Positions 33,337 through 42,511 are shown, counted from the stretch's first letter. The stretch is DNA of 64,000 bases from Arthrobacter ruber (GCF_002954225.1 NZ_PPTH01000016.1:377114-441113); one strand, 5' to 3'. The notes: generated by a model not told the origin, from the sequence alone. Translations and numbers: made by a program.

Positions 33337-34914
33337 ATGACCACTACACCCTCCACTTCCGCACGTGTGTCCGAGGTGAACCCGCGTGCCGTTCAGCCCT
33401 CCTCCCCCTCCCTTGCCGGTCACCGCGAGTGGTTCGCCCTCGCCGTGCTGATGCTGCCGGTGTTGCTGGTCTCGGTGGACAACACCGTACTGAGCTTCGC
33501 CCTGCCGGAGATCTCCCGCCACTTCGCCACGAGCGGCACCATGCTGCTCTGGATCGTGGACAGCTACCCCCTGGTCCTCGCGGGACTCCTCGTCGCGATG
33601 GGTAGCTTCGGTGACCGCTTCGGCCGTCGCCGCCTGCTCATCATCGGCGCGGCAGGATTCGCCCTGTTCTCCGTCGCCGCCGCCTTCGCCCCGACCGCCG
33701 GCTTCCTCCTCGCCTCCCGTGTGGGGCTCGGCGTCTTCGGCGCCATGCTCATGCCCTCCACGCTCTCGCTCATCCGCAACATCTTCATCGACCGCAACCA
33801 GCGCCGGATCGCCATCGCCGTCTGGGCCGCGGGCTTCTCGGCCGGTGCGGCGCTCGGGCCCCTGCTCGGCGGTCTGCTGCTCGAGCACTTCTGGTGGGGC
33901 TCCGTCTTCCTGCTCGCGGTCCCCGTGCTCGTGCTCATGCTCGTGCTGACCCCCGTCGTCGTCCCCGAGTCGAAGGACGGCAACCCGGGACGCGTGGACT
34001 ACGTGAGCATCATCCTGTCCATCGGGACCATGCTGCCGGTGGTCTACGCCATCAAGAACCTCGCCAAGGGCGGGCCGCTGCTGGTCTCCGTGACCGCCGC
34101 ATTCATCGGTGTCGCCGCCGGCACGGTGTTCGTGATGCGCCAGCTGCAGCGGCGCGACCCCATGCTCGACGTGCGCCTGTTCACGGTGCGCGCCTTCAGC
34201 GGCGCCGTCCTGGTGAACCTGCTCGCGATCTTCTCGCTCGTGGGGTTCCTGTTCTTCGTGTCCCAGCACCTGCAGCTCGTCCTCGGTCACACACCGCTCG
34301 ACGCCGGACTCGTGCTGCTGCCGGGCCTCCTGATGACGATCATCGCGGGCCTCGCCGTCGTGCCGCTCGCCCGACGCCTGCCGCCGCACGTCGTCGTGTC
34401 GGTCTCGCTGCTCTTCTCCGCAGTCGCCTACTCGATGATCGCCCTGCTCGGGGAGGGCGGGTCCGCAGGATTCCTCATGATCGCCTTCGTCATCCTCGGC
34501 GTCGGCGTCGGGGCGTCGGAGACGGTGTCCAACGACCTCATCCTGTCCACCGTTCCCGCAGCGAAGGCCGGAGCCGCGTCCGCGGTCTCCGAGACCGCCT
34601 ACGAGGTGGGGTCCGTACTGGGCACCGCCGTGCTGGGGAGCATCCTCCTGGCGTCGTACCAGCGGAACCTGGTGCTCCCCGCCGGACTGAGCGGTACGCA
34701 GGCGGACTCCTCCACCGAGACCCTCGGCGGTGCGGTGGAAGTGGCCACGCAGCTCGGCCCCACCAGCGCGTCCCTCCTCCGTGACTCCGCGTTCCACGCG
34801 TTCGACAGCGGCGTGACGGTCACGGCCGGCATCGCGGCCCTGCTCATGGTCGGCGCCTCGGCCCTCGCCGCGTGGAGCCTGCGGAGCACGACGGCGGCGC
34901 CGATCGACCACTAG
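33337..34914 (+). CDS. MFS transporter, DHA2 (14-helix) drug efflux family
   Basis: A 525-residue membrane protein with about 14 transmembrane helices. Motif A-like GSFGDRFGRRRLLIIGAAGF follows helix 2, with VSVDNTVLSFALPEI in helix 1 and SRVGLGVFGAMLMPSTLSLIR in helix 4, the pattern of the QacA/SmvA proton-drug antiporters. They export cationic antiseptics and dyes; the substrate here is not known. Divergent TetR gene and operator indicate substrate-induced expression. The gene ends at a strong terminator. Confidence 0.93.
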   Translation: MTTTPSTSARVSEVNPRAVQPSSPSLAGHREWFALAVLMLPVLLVSVDNTVLSFALPEISRHFATSGTMLLWIVDSYPLVLAGLLVAMGSFGDRFGRRRLLIIGAAGFALFSVAAAFAPTAGFLLASRVGLGVFGAMLMPSTLSLIRNIFIDRNQRRIAIAVWAAGFSAGAALGPLLGGLLLEHFWWGSVFLLAVPVLVLMLVLTPVVVPESKDGNPGRVDYVSIILSIGTMLPVVYAIKNLAKGGPLLVSVTAAFIGVAAGTVFVMRQLQRRDPMLDVRLFTVRAFSGAVLVNLLAIFSLVGFLFFVSQHLQLVLGHTPLDAGLVLLPGLLMTIIAGLAVVPLARRLPPHVVVSVSLLFSAVAYSMIALLGEGGSAGFLMIAFVILGVGVGASETVSNDLILSTVPAAKAGAASAVSETAYEVGSVLGTAVLGSILLASYQRNLVLPAGLSGTQADSSTETLGGAVEVATQLGPTSASLLRDSAFHAFDSGVTVTAGIAALLMVGASALAAWSLRSTTAAPIDH

Positions 34915-34929
34915 GCCGCACCAGCACCA

Positions 34930-34964
34930 CAAAGGGTCCGCTCCTTCGAGGAACGGACCCTTTG
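34930..34964. terminator. Hairpin terminator between convergent genes
   Basis: CAAAGGGTCCG (34930-34940) pairs with CGGACCCTTTG (34954-34964); the loop can pair further. It ends the MFS gene and also serves the convergent 87-aa gene. Confidence 0.85.
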
Positions 34965-35010
34965 CCTGTTCTGACGGGCACGGCCCGCGGGCCGTGCCCG
35001 GAAGCAGGGC

Positions 35011-35274
35011 CTAGTGGCCGGGGCGGTTCGGATCGTTCACGCTCGAGGAGCCGTTGACCCGGTGGTCCACGTGCTCCTTCTTGTTCTTCTTGAGGAGGCC
35101 CGCCAGACCCAGGAGCCCGAGGAGGCCCCACAGGCCCGCATCGCCGTTGCCCTCTTCGCTCTGCTGGGTCTGCTCCGTGGCGGGAGCCGTCTCTTCAGCG
35201 GCGGTGGACGGGGCTGCCACGCCCATCAGTACGGCGAGGGACAGGGCTGCGGTGGCTGCGCTCTTGCGAATCAT
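35011..35274 (-). CDS. Small secreted WGxxGxxG family protein
   Basis: An 87-residue protein. Residues 1-30 form a signal peptide (MIRKSAATAALSLAVLMGV then APSTAAEE with an AxA site). An acidic/Gln-rich linker leads to DAGLWGLLGLLGLAGLLKKNK, a hydrophobic WGxxGxxG segment with a basic stop, the layout of WGxxGxxG-type surface proteins. A polar tail of 20 residues follows. ATG 35274 has AAGGA five bases upstream. Such segments suggest membrane anchoring or sorting after export; function is unknown. Confidence 0.8.
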   Translation of the reverse strand: MIRKSAATAALSLAVLMGVAAPSTAAEETAPATEQTQQSEEGNGDAGLWGLLGLLGLAGLLKKNKKEHVDHRVNGSSSVNDPNRPGH

Positions 35275-35474
35275 GACGTTCCTTAGGTAGGGGAAGGCTC
35301 CTGGTGGAAGCCAGACCATCAGCCTACTTACTATTCGGCGGTCCATCTGCCCGGATGGGTGGTCGCCACATGCTTGCCGGGACCGAGCAGCACGGGGTAC
35401 GCGCGCAGGCGCAGTCGCCCGACCCGGGCCGGCGGGGCGTTGTCCACGGGGCAGGAGGATGGAACAGTAGGGCC

Positions 35475-36047
35475 ATGGTGATCGAGGTGCGTCCGGCCAC
35501 GGTGTTCGCCGATGTCGCGGCCGTCGTGGGCCCGAAGCGAGCCGACGCGAACGTCTGCTGGTGCCTCAGCTACCGCATCCCGGCGAAGGAGAACGCGGCC
35601 CTTGCCGGTTCGGACCGTGGCGACCTCGTGCGACGCCTGTGCCGCCAGGATCCGCCGCCCGGCGTCCTCGCATACGACGGTGACGACGTGGTGGGGTGGG
35701 CCGCGGTCCATCCCCGTGCCGATACGAGCTTCGCCCGCAACCGCAGGATCCCGCATGTCGACGACGCCGCCGTATGGTCGGTGTGGTGCATCCGCGTACG
35801 GCCCGGGCATCGCGGGAAGGGCATCTCGCACCATCTGCTCGCGGGCGCCGTGGACTTCGCGCGCTCCTACGACGCACCGGCGATCGAGGGGTACCCTGTG
35901 GACAACGGGAACCGGAAGGTCGACCTGACCATGGCCTACGTGGGCACGCGGAAGCTCTTCGACCGGGCCGGCTTCGCGAAAGCGGCCGACACCACCTCGG
36001 TGGTCAACGGGTTCCCCCGCATCCTCATGCGGCTCGAGCTGGCCTGA
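35475..36047 (+). CDS. GNAT family N-acetyltransferase
   Basis: A 190-residue acetyltransferase. The acetyl-CoA binding motif A is seen as WSVWCIRVRPGHRGKGISHHLLAGAVDFAR around residues 100-130, with FDRAGF near the C-terminus. An N-terminal Cys-containing loop (VCWCLSYRIP) and PVDNGNRK are typical of a sub-family annotated only as GNAT. Substrate unknown. The ATG follows a weak ribosome site. Confidence 0.88.
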   Translation: MVIEVRPATVFADVAAVVGPKRADANVCWCLSYRIPAKENAALAGSDRGDLVRRLCRQDPPPGVLAYDGDDVVGWAAVHPRADTSFARNRRIPHVDDAAVWSVWCIRVRPGHRGKGISHHLLAGAVDFARSYDAPAIEGYPVDNGNRKVDLTMAYVGTRKLFDRAGFAKAADTTSVVNGFPRILMRLELA

Positions 36048-36108
36048 TCCGGTGCGCGCAGGGTGCGGCCGTCGGGCTACTGCCCGCCGGACCGACGGCG
36101 AGCCGCCG

Positions 36109-36678
36109 TCAGGGCCGCGACCACGAGGACAGCGCCGTGGCGACGCTCTCGACGAGCCGGGAGAAGCTGCGCTCCTGACTGACCGGCAGCGCGAAGGCCC
36201 CGCCCGTCTCGAGCGCCACGAATCCGTGCAGGGCGGACCTGAGGAAGCGCGTCGCATCGACGGCGTCGCTTCCGCCCAGGTCGTAGCCGGCGAGCACGCT
36301 GAAGATGATCTCGACGAGGGCCCCGGACGCCTCCTCGTCCGCGGCGTCGCCCGGCACGGGGGCGCGGATGCTCAGCGGGTACTGGCCCGGATGCCCGAGC
36401 GCCCAGGTGCGGTAGGCGACGGCGACGGCCGCGATGGCATCGTCCCGGGAGCGTCCGACGGCGGCCTGGCCGAGGGCCCGCGCAAGGTCCTCCTTCGCGC
36501 GGACGACGAGGGCGCGCTCGAGCCCGGGCATGCCCTCGATGTGCTTGTACAGGGACGGTGCGCGGACGCCCAGGCTCTCGGCGAGCGCCGCCAGGCTCAA
36601 CGCGCCGGCTCCGGGATCGTCGATCAGGTGCGCGGCCCGCTCGACGACGGCGGCGGTATTCAGACCGGCCCTAGGCAT
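36109..36678 (-). CDS. TetR/AcrR family regulator
   Basis: A 189-residue regulator with HTH at residues 28-48 (LSLAALAESLGVRAPSLYKHI) and a C-terminal domain of the WHG/TetR_C_33 type (RTWALGHPGQYPLSIRAP, RFLRSALHGFVALE). It overlaps the end of the upstream hydrolase gene by eight bases, so it is the second gene of that operon and translationally coupled. It probably represses the operon from the AGCTA-type repeats upstream of the hydrolase. Confidence 0.9.
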   Translation of the reverse strand: MPRAGLNTAAVVERAAHLIDDPGAGALSLAALAESLGVRAPSLYKHIEGMPGLERALVVRAKEDLARALGQAAVGRSRDDAIAAVAVAYRTWALGHPGQYPLSIRAPVPGDAADEEASGALVEIIFSVLAGYDLGGSDAVDATRFLRSALHGFVALETGGAFALPVSQERSFSRLVESVATALSSWSRP

Positions 36679-37507
36679 GGCGTCCGAGCGTACGGAGGAA
36701 CCCGACGATCGCAGTGGAGGTCTGCTCGGGCTGTTGCGATTGCGGGTAGTGGCCGGCGTCCCCGATCATGACCGACGACCCGCCCAGGGCGTCACCGATC
36801 CAGGTGGCCTCCGCCTGCGGATCCGGGAAATCGGGATCCTTGTCCCCCATGACCACGAGCGTGGGCGCCTGGACCGCCGCCAGGCTCTCGCCGGCGCGGA
36901 CGTGGTCGGTACGGGTGGTCAGGCTGAACGCCTGGGCATAGCCCGGCCGTCGAAGCGCGGCCACCACCGCCCTCCGGTACTCGGGGAAGTCCATCGGCTT
37001 CCGGCCGGCATGGAGCTTCGGCAGGTAGGCGTTCCACACGGACGCGGCCCAGGGGCGGGCCATCATCACCCGGAAGAGCAGGCGCTGGAGGGCTCCGACC
37101 GAGGAGGGGTCCCGCACGAAGGGGCCGATGAGCACGAGACCCTCCACGAGGGCGGGATGCTCGGCCGCGACGATCACGGCCGCTCCGGCGGCCATGGAAT
37201 TGCCCACGACGACGGCGGGCACCGCGAGCTCGCGGAGCAGCATCGTGATGTCGGAGGCCGTCTCGACGTCTCCGTAGGACCCGAACGAGGCGCTGCTGTC
37301 GCCGTGGCCGCGGAGGTCGACCGTCGCCACCCGGTAGCCGGCATCGACGAGGGCGGGAGCGAGGAAGCGGTACGAGGAGCGCAGCTCCCCCATGCCGGGG
37401 ACCAGCAGGACGAGCGGACCCGCGCCCTGGAGGTCGTAGGCGACAGTGCCACCGGGGACGGTCAGCTGCAGGGTGCCGGGCTGGGAGAGGAATCGCTGGT
37501 GCGTCAT
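36671..37507 (-). CDS. Alpha/beta hydrolase
   Basis: A 278-residue serine hydrolase. The oxyanion strand is VLLVPGMGELRSSY, the nucleophile lies in VVVGNSMAAGAA (S-M-A variant of GxSxG), the acid in VVMGDKDPDF and the His in IGDAGHYPQ. VDLRGHGDS is a further family mark. Substrate unknown. TACAGT exactly six bases before ATG 37507, with TTGGCA 17 bp further up, makes a leaderless promoter overlapped by inverted repeats. It is followed by, and overlaps, the TetR gene that likely controls it. Confidence 0.92.
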   Translation of the reverse strand: MTHQRFLSQPGTLQLTVPGGTVAYDLQGAGPLVLLVPGMGELRSSYRFLAPALVDAGYRVATVDLRGHGDSSASFGSYGDVETASDITMLLRELAVPAVVVGNSMAAGAAVIVAAEHPALVEGLVLIGPFVRDPSSVGALQRLLFRVMMARPWAASVWNAYLPKLHAGRKPMDFPEYRRAVVAALRRPGYAQAFSLTTRTDHVRAGESLAAVQAPTLVVMGDKDPDFPDPQAEATWIGDALGGSSVMIGDAGHYPQSQQPEQTSTAIVGFLRTLGRHA

Positions 37508-37513
37508 AAAGAT

Positions 37514-37547
37514 ACTGTAGTTAGCTTTTGAGCTATTGCCAATAGCT
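37514..37547 (-). promoter_or_regulatory. Leaderless promoter overlapped by triple AGCTA repeats
   Basis: On the minus strand TTGGCA (37542-37537), 17 bp, TACAGT (37519-37514), six bases, ATG. The plus strand shows TAGCT at 37522, AGCTATT at 37531 and AATAGCT at 37541: AGCTATT/AATAGCT is a perfect dyad with a 3-base centre, and TAGCT/AGCTA a second with a 4-base centre. Likely operator of the TetR gene at 36109-36678. Confidence 0.75.
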
Positions 37548-37616
37548 TCTCGATGCGTTGAGCGAACAGGTACGGCCCTGGCAGGGCATCTCCCGAGCAC
37601 GGGAGACAATGGAGGA

Positions 37617-39230
37617 GTGGCCCTGCTAACCGAATCCCCCGCCCTCGACGCCGACGCCGTCCGCCGCGAGGCCGGACGCCGTCGCACCTTCGCCGTCATC
37701 TCCCACCCCGACGCCGGGAAGTCGACCCTCACCGAAGCCCTCGCGCTCCTCGCCCGTGCCATCCAGGACGCCGGCGTTACCCACGGCAAGTCGAGCCGCC
37801 ACGCCACCGTCTCCGACTGGATGGGGATCGAGCAGGAGCGTGGTATCTCGATCAGCTCGGCCGCCCTGCAGCTGACCTACCGCGACACCATCCTCAACGT
37901 CGTCGACACCCCCGGCCACGCCGACTTCTCCGAGGACACCTACCGCGTCCTCGCGGCCGTGGACTCCGCCGTCATGCTGATCGATGCGGCCAAGGGCTTC
38001 GAACCGCAGACCGTGAAGCTGCTCGCCGTGTGCAAGGCCCGCAACATCCCCATCATCACGGTCATCAACAAGTGGGACCGCCCGGGCCTGGACGCGCTCG
38101 GCCTGATCGACGACGTCGGCGAGCGCACCGGCATGACTCCGGTGCCGCTGACCTGGCCGGCAGGGATCGCCGGGGACTTCCAGGGCCTGATCGACCTGCG
38201 CGCGGAGCGGGCCATCGCTCTCGAGGCCGTCGAGGCCGGAGCGCAGGCCGCCGCGGAGACCGAGGTGGACATCGACGCCCTCGACCCGCGCGACGCCGGC
38301 GCCTGGCTCGACGCCCGCGAGGAGTCCGGACTCGTCGAGTCCTCCAACGGGTCCTTCGACCGCGAGGAGTTCGAGGCGGCCCGCCAGACCCCCGTCCTGT
38401 TCGCTGCGGCCGCCAAGAACTTCGGCGTCTCGCAGCTCCTCGACATCCTCGTGGACGTGGCACCCTCCCCCACCCCGCGCCCGTCCAAGGAGGACGAGCC
38501 CCGGCCCATCGACGCGCCCATGTCCGGCTTCGTCTTCAAGGTGCAGGCCGGCCAGGACAGCGCCCACCGCGACCACATCGCCTACCTCCGCATCTGCTCG
38601 GGCACGTTCGAGCGCGGCATGATCATCACCAACCAGCGCACGGGCAAGCCCTTCGCCACCAAGTACGCGCACCGCGTCCTCGGCCGCAGCCGCGAGGTCG
38701 TGGACACCGCGTGGCCGGGCGACGTCGTCGGCCTCGTGAACGCGACGAGCCTGCGCGTGGGTGACAGCCTCTTCGCCGAGCAGCCCGTGCAGTTCCCCGA
38801 CATCCCGCGCTTCTCCCCCGAGCTCTTCGCGGTCGCGCGCGCGAAGGATCCGGGCCGCTACAAGCAGTTCCGCCGCGGGATCGAGCAGCTGGAGCACGAG
38901 GGCGTGGTGCAGGTGCTGCGCTCGGACCTCCGCGGCGACCAGGCACCCGTGCTCGCCGCCGTAGGAGCCCTGCAGTTCGAGGTCGCGGCCGAGCGGCTCG
39001 GCACCGAGTTCAACGCACCGACGTCGCTCGACAACCTCTCCTACACACTCGCCATGCGCGTGGCTCCCGAGAGCCAGGGCGTCCCGGAGACCTTCCGCGG
39101 CGGCGAGATCCTGTTCCGGTCCGACGGCGAGATCGTCGCCGTGTTCGGTGACAAGTGGAAGGTGGGGCACTTTAGGAAGGACTACCCCGACGTCGTGCTC
39201 GAGCCGATCGGTGCCGCCGTCGATCAGTAG
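37617..39230 (+). CDS. prfC: Peptide chain release factor 3
   Basis: A 537-residue translational GTPase that recycles RF1/RF2 from the ribosome. G-domain motifs are SHPDAGKST (P-loop, residues 29-37), the RF3-type ISISSAALQ switch region, VVDTPGHADFSEDTYR and ITVINKWDRP; the C-terminal RF3 domain contains RAKDPGRYKQFRRGIEQLEHEG, AAVGALQFEVAAERL and FGDKWKVGHF. GTG 37617 is chosen: GGAGGA abuts it and GACAAT lies six bases upstream, compatible with a leaderless message. Its end overlaps the convergent TPM gene by seven bases. Confidence 0.96.
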   Translation: MALLTESPALDADAVRREAGRRRTFAVISHPDAGKSTLTEALALLARAIQDAGVTHGKSSRHATVSDWMGIEQERGISISSAALQLTYRDTILNVVDTPGHADFSEDTYRVLAAVDSAVMLIDAAKGFEPQTVKLLAVCKARNIPIITVINKWDRPGLDALGLIDDVGERTGMTPVPLTWPAGIAGDFQGLIDLRAERAIALEAVEAGAQAAAETEVDIDALDPRDAGAWLDAREESGLVESSNGSFDREEFEAARQTPVLFAAAAKNFGVSQLLDILVDVAPSPTPRPSKEDEPRPIDAPMSGFVFKVQAGQDSAHRDHIAYLRICSGTFERGMIITNQRTGKPFATKYAHRVLGRSREVVDTAWPGDVVGLVNATSLRVGDSLFAEQPVQFPDIPRFSPELFAVARAKDPGRYKQFRRGIEQLEHEGVVQVLRSDLRGDQAPVLAAVGALQFEVAAERLGTEFNAPTSLDNLSYTLAMRVAPESQGVPETFRGGEILFRSDGEIVAVFGDKWKVGHFRKDYPDVVLEPIGAAVDQ

Positions 39231-40102
39231 CTGCCCGACGCCCCTCCGCCGCTGAAGCCTCCGCCCCCGTTGAAGGAGGACCCCGAGGCGTTGCCCCCGG
39301 TGCCGCCGGAGTAGAGCCCGGGATTGGCGGCGTAGAGGGGCAGCCATACGGCCGGGTTGGACACGGCGTCGTCACCCCGCTTGCTGTACCGGTATTTGCG
39401 GTACGCGTCGCGCTGCTCGTCGGTGAGGCGCAGGTCCGGGTCGGCCTGCTCGGCGGCCCTCAGCTCCTCATCCGCGATGATACGACGACGGCGGGAATCC
39501 GCGGCGAGCAGCCAGACGATCCCGCCCAGCAGCACGGCGATGCCGCCCGCCACCCAGCCGAAGAGCACCCAGTCGAAGGGCTCCTCCACCGGATCCTGGC
39601 CCTGCGCGTAGCCATAGATCTGGCCGACCGCCTCCGTGAGCCCCCGGGCGTACTCCTCGTCGGCGAACGCCGGCTCGAGGACGTCCTCGATGACCTCCTC
39701 GGCGTCGTCGTCGGAGAACGTCTCGCGCACGCCGTCGGCGGCCTCGATGCGCAGTTCGCGCTCCGCGGTGTCCGCGACCACGAGCACGCCGTTCTCGGCC
39801 CCGTCGTCCCCGACGCCCCAGTCGGTCGCGACCGAGCGGGCGAAGTCCTCGATGGATCCCCTCGCGTCCTCGACGGTCAGGACGGCCACGCGCGCGGCGT
39901 CCGTACGAGCATTCTGCTGGTCGAGGAGGACGTTCAGTTCCTGCTCCTGCGCGGCGGTCAGGACGTCGGCGGCATCGAGCACGTTGCCCTGCGCCGGCGG
40001 TTCCGGCACCGGGGCCGTCCCGCCGCCACCGCACCCCGTAATGACCAGCAGGAGCAGGGCGGTGGCCCCCGCGGTCCGCCCTGCGCTTCGAACGAGCTTC
40101 AT
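39224..40102 (-). CDS. TPM-domain lipoprotein
   Basis: A 292-residue membrane-anchored protein. The N-terminus is a lipoprotein signal (ATALLLLVITGC) with the lipidated Cys at about residue 24. Residues ~38-170 form the TPM (TLP18.3/Psb32) domain: NVLDAADVLTAAQEQELNVL, RVAVLTVEDARGS, NGVLVVADTAERELRIE. One transmembrane helix (VLFGWVAGGIAVLLGGIVWLL) follows and the protein ends in a Gly/Ser-rich FNGGGGFSGGGASGSY tail typical of YgcG-like proteins. GGGGAG precedes ATG 40102. Role probably envelope-related; unknown. Confidence 0.88.
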   Translation of the reverse strand: MKLVRSAGRTAGATALLLLVITGCGGGGTAPVPEPPAQGNVLDAADVLTAAQEQELNVLLDQQNARTDAARVAVLTVEDARGSIEDFARSVATDWGVGDDGAENGVLVVADTAERELRIEAADGVRETFSDDDAEEVIEDVLEPAFADEEYARGLTEAVGQIYGYAQGQDPVEEPFDWVLFGWVAGGIAVLLGGIVWLLAADSRRRRIIADEELRAAEQADPDLRLTDEQRDAYRKYRYSKRGDDAVSNPAVWLPLYAANPGLYSGGTGGNASGSSFNGGGGFSGGGASGSY

Positions 40103-40224
40103 GGTGCTCCCCTCGACCATGCGGAACCCGGGAGGCGTTCCGCTCACCGACAGTCTAGGCAGCGCTACGGGTCGGTGGCCTGCGGATCTTCCGTGCCGTG
40201 GGCCAGGAACCGTTCCGGGGTCGC

Positions 40225-41325
40225 CTAGTTGTTCCTGCCGCGCGCAGCGACCCTCCAGCGGTCCTCGATGACGCCGTCGCGCACCACCTGCACCTCGTCC
40301 ACGAGATTGACCGTGGGGCACACGTGGTTGGGAACGACGCGCAGCCGCGTCCCCAACGGAGGCATTCGCGCGGCGGCCCATTCGACCGTCGCGTGGTGTT
40401 CCGACAGGGCGATGATGCGGGCGTCGGGATGGTCGACCAGGCGGCCGTGACCTGTGGCCCAGGCCGCCCTGTCGCTGCCGAGCACCTTGCTGCCGGCATC
40501 GAGGACCAGGCGGTCCGCCCGTCCGTCGGTTCCCGACGAGCGGCTGACCACGGTGCTCTCGACGGTGAGCGCGATGTTCTCCGGAGCGCAGTGGCCGAGT
40601 TCCCATTGCTGGGCGTCACCGAAGACGTAGACGCCGGGACGCAGCTCCGTCAGGGTGCTCCCCGATGCAAGGGACGCCGACGGAGTCGACCCGCCGCTGA
40701 GCTCGAGGTCCGCGAAGCCCCCCTTCCGCAGGGCGGCCGCTGCCGCGCAGAGGGTCTGCTGCTCGTCCGCGGCCGCCGAGGACGCGGCTCCCGGCTGGTA
40801 GCTGTGACCCGGGAAGGTGAAGAGCCCCGTGACCGCGAGCCCTACCTCCGAGGCTGCGAGGGCAACCCCGAGGGCGCGGTCGGAAGGCACGCCGCTGCGA
40901 TGATGGCCGCTGTCCAGCTCCACGCGCACCGCCACCCGGGAGGCGGAACCGCCCAGGACGCGCGCCAGTTGCAGTGCACCCTCCGCGGAATCCACGCCGA
41001 GGGTCACCTGGGTGCGCTCCGTCAGGGCGAGCAATCGCGCAGCGGCCCGCTGGTCCACCCACAGCGGGTAGGCGATGAAGATGTCGGGGACACCACTGGC
41101 CGCGAAGACCTCGGCCTCCCCGAGCGTCGCCACCGTCAGCCCTACAGCTCCTGCAGCAAGCTGGCGCCGGGCTATCTGCGGGATCTTGTGGGTCTTGGCA
41201 TGCGGCCGCAGGGCCAGTCCCCGCTCCGCGGCGGACCGTGCCATGTCGGTGATGTTGCGCTCGAGGACATCGAGGTCGACGACGACGGCAGGTGTCGCCA
41301 CATCCCTCACATCGGAAGCCACCAT
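40225..41325 (-). CDS. DSD1-type PLP enzyme (D-threonine aldolase / D-serine dehydratase-like)
   Basis: A 366-residue fold-type III PLP enzyme. The Schiff-base lysine is in LALRPHAKTHKIP near residue 44; VTVATLGEAEVFAASGV, VRVELDSGHHRSGV and FPGHSYQ follow, and the metal-binding His/Cys lie in VVPNHVCPTVNLVDEV at the C-terminus. This pattern fits D-threonine aldolase and DSD1-type D-serine dehydratase, which cleave or deaminate D-amino acids. Which reaction occurs is not decided by the sequence. The 71-aa gene ends four bases upstream. Confidence 0.9.
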   Translation of the reverse strand: MVASDVRDVATPAVVVDLDVLERNITDMARSAAERGLALRPHAKTHKIPQIARRQLAAGAVGLTVATLGEAEVFAASGVPDIFIAYPLWVDQRAAARLLALTERTQVTLGVDSAEGALQLARVLGGSASRVAVRVELDSGHHRSGVPSDRALGVALAASEVGLAVTGLFTFPGHSYQPGAASSAAADEQQTLCAAAAALRKGGFADLELSGGSTPSASLASGSTLTELRPGVYVFGDAQQWELGHCAPENIALTVESTVVSRSSGTDGRADRLVLDAGSKVLGSDRAAWATGHGRLVDHPDARIIALSEHHATVEWAAARMPPLGTRLRVVPNHVCPTVNLVDEVQVVRDGVIEDRWRVAARGRNN

Positions 41326-41329
41326 CGGA

Positions 41330-41545
41330 TCAGGAGTCGACGTGCATCTCGGGGAGCTGCCTGGTCGACGTGACGACCGCAGCCGCTGCGCGGGCCGAAC
41401 GGAGGCAGGGGCCGTCGGAGGACAGGACGTCGGCGGCGAGCTTCGCCGGCCCGTCGGGGAAGTCGTGGATGTCGGAGCTCCGCAGCACCCTGTCCTGGAG
41501 CTGGCCCGGCAGGGAGATCTCCCCGGATGCCCGATCGTGGGTCAT
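41330..41545 (-). CDS. 71-aa hypothetical protein upstream of the DSD1 gene
   Basis: A 71-residue protein with no recognised motif. It starts at ATG 41545 with GGGAGG six bases upstream, a much better site than the longer in-frame reading above it. It contains one Cys and ends in PEMHVDS; IHDFPDGPAKLAADVL is the most ordered part. It ends four bases before the PLP enzyme gene and must be in the same operon. Function unknown. Confidence 0.6.
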   Translation of the reverse strand: MTHDRASGEISLPGQLQDRVLRSSDIHDFPDGPAKLAADVLSSDGPCLRSARAAAAVVTSTRQLPEMHVDS

Positions 41546-41731
41546 GGTCGACCTCCCGCTCGCCTCGCGTCCGGGAGCGAACCTCCCGGCGCTGCAACGA
41601 TACCGGGGGCGGAGGACCGAAGGGCCGGCGGGTTCGTGCCGGCCCGCGCTGGACGGAGCGCGTCCAGGACGGTACGACGACGGCACGGCACGCCGTCACC
41701 GGCACCGCGCCGTCGTACCCGGGGACGGGAG

Positions 41732-42385
41732 CTAGGAGGCGCGTCCCGCCGGAGTCGTCCCACCGGAGCAGGCTGCACCCGGTTCGCGGGTCTGCTCGCC
41801 CTGGATGTACTTGTCCAGGAAGGTGCCGAGCCGCGCGTCGTCCGCGGAATCGACTTTCAGCTGCAGGCCCCAGGCGCTGGCGGCGATCGGCGTGTCGAGA
41901 TCGGGGTACGGGCTGAGCAGCACGTAGGAGCGCGTGCCCACCAGCTCGGTCAGCTTGTCGATCTCCTCCTGCCCGATGTCCGGGTTGTACGTGATCCAGA
42001 CGGCCCCGTGCTCCATGGAGTGCACCGAGTTCTCGTTGGGCACGGCTTCCGTGTAGACGCCGCAGTTGGTCCAGATCGGGTTGTGGTTCCCGCCCACAGG
42101 GGGCGACTGCTCGTACTCGACCGGCCCGTCGACGTGCTCGAACGCCACATCGGGGTACTCCTGGACGCCTTCGATCTCCTGCGAGGCCGCTGCGTCACGA
42201 CGCTGGTTGTCCTGGATCTGGTTCACGATCACCAGGGTCACCGCGATGATGATGGCCAGGATCACGGCGCCGATGCCGCCGAAGATCAGGGCGTTGCGCT
42301 TGCGTTCACCGGCCCGCTGCTCGGCCTGGATGGCGGCGAGGCGCGCCTGACGGTCCTGGTTCTCCTGGGATCGCTTCTTGTTCAA
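41732..42385 (-). CDS. DUF3105 membrane protein
   Basis: A 217-residue protein: a charged coiled N-terminus (SQENQDRQARLAAIQAEQRAG), one transmembrane helix (ALIFGGIGAVILAIIIAVTL) and an extracellular DUF3105 domain with YEQSPPVGGNHNPIW, NCGVYTEAVPNENSVHSMEHG and ITYNPD. The His/Met/Cys residues in GGNH and HSMEHG could bind copper. It follows the DUF305 gene on the same strand, and this pair stands back to back with csoR-copZ-copA, suggesting a role in periplasmic copper handling (inference). Confidence 0.9.
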   Translation of the reverse strand: MNKKRSQENQDRQARLAAIQAEQRAGERKRNALIFGGIGAVILAIIIAVTLVIVNQIQDNQRRDAAASQEIEGVQEYPDVAFEHVDGPVEYEQSPPVGGNHNPIWTNCGVYTEAVPNENSVHSMEHGAVWITYNPDIGQEEIDKLTELVGTRSYVLLSPYPDLDTPIAASAWGLQLKVDSADDARLGTFLDKYIQGEQTREPGAACSGGTTPAGRAS

Positions 42386-42511
42386 CGGGTTTCCTTCGGT
42401 GCTGGGATGGCTGCGGCGTTCACCGCGAATCGGTTAGCGCCGGAAACCAATCTACCGGCGGGGCCCTGCAGTGCCTCGGACCGACCCTGCCGGGCGGTTC
42501 GCGGATCCGGA

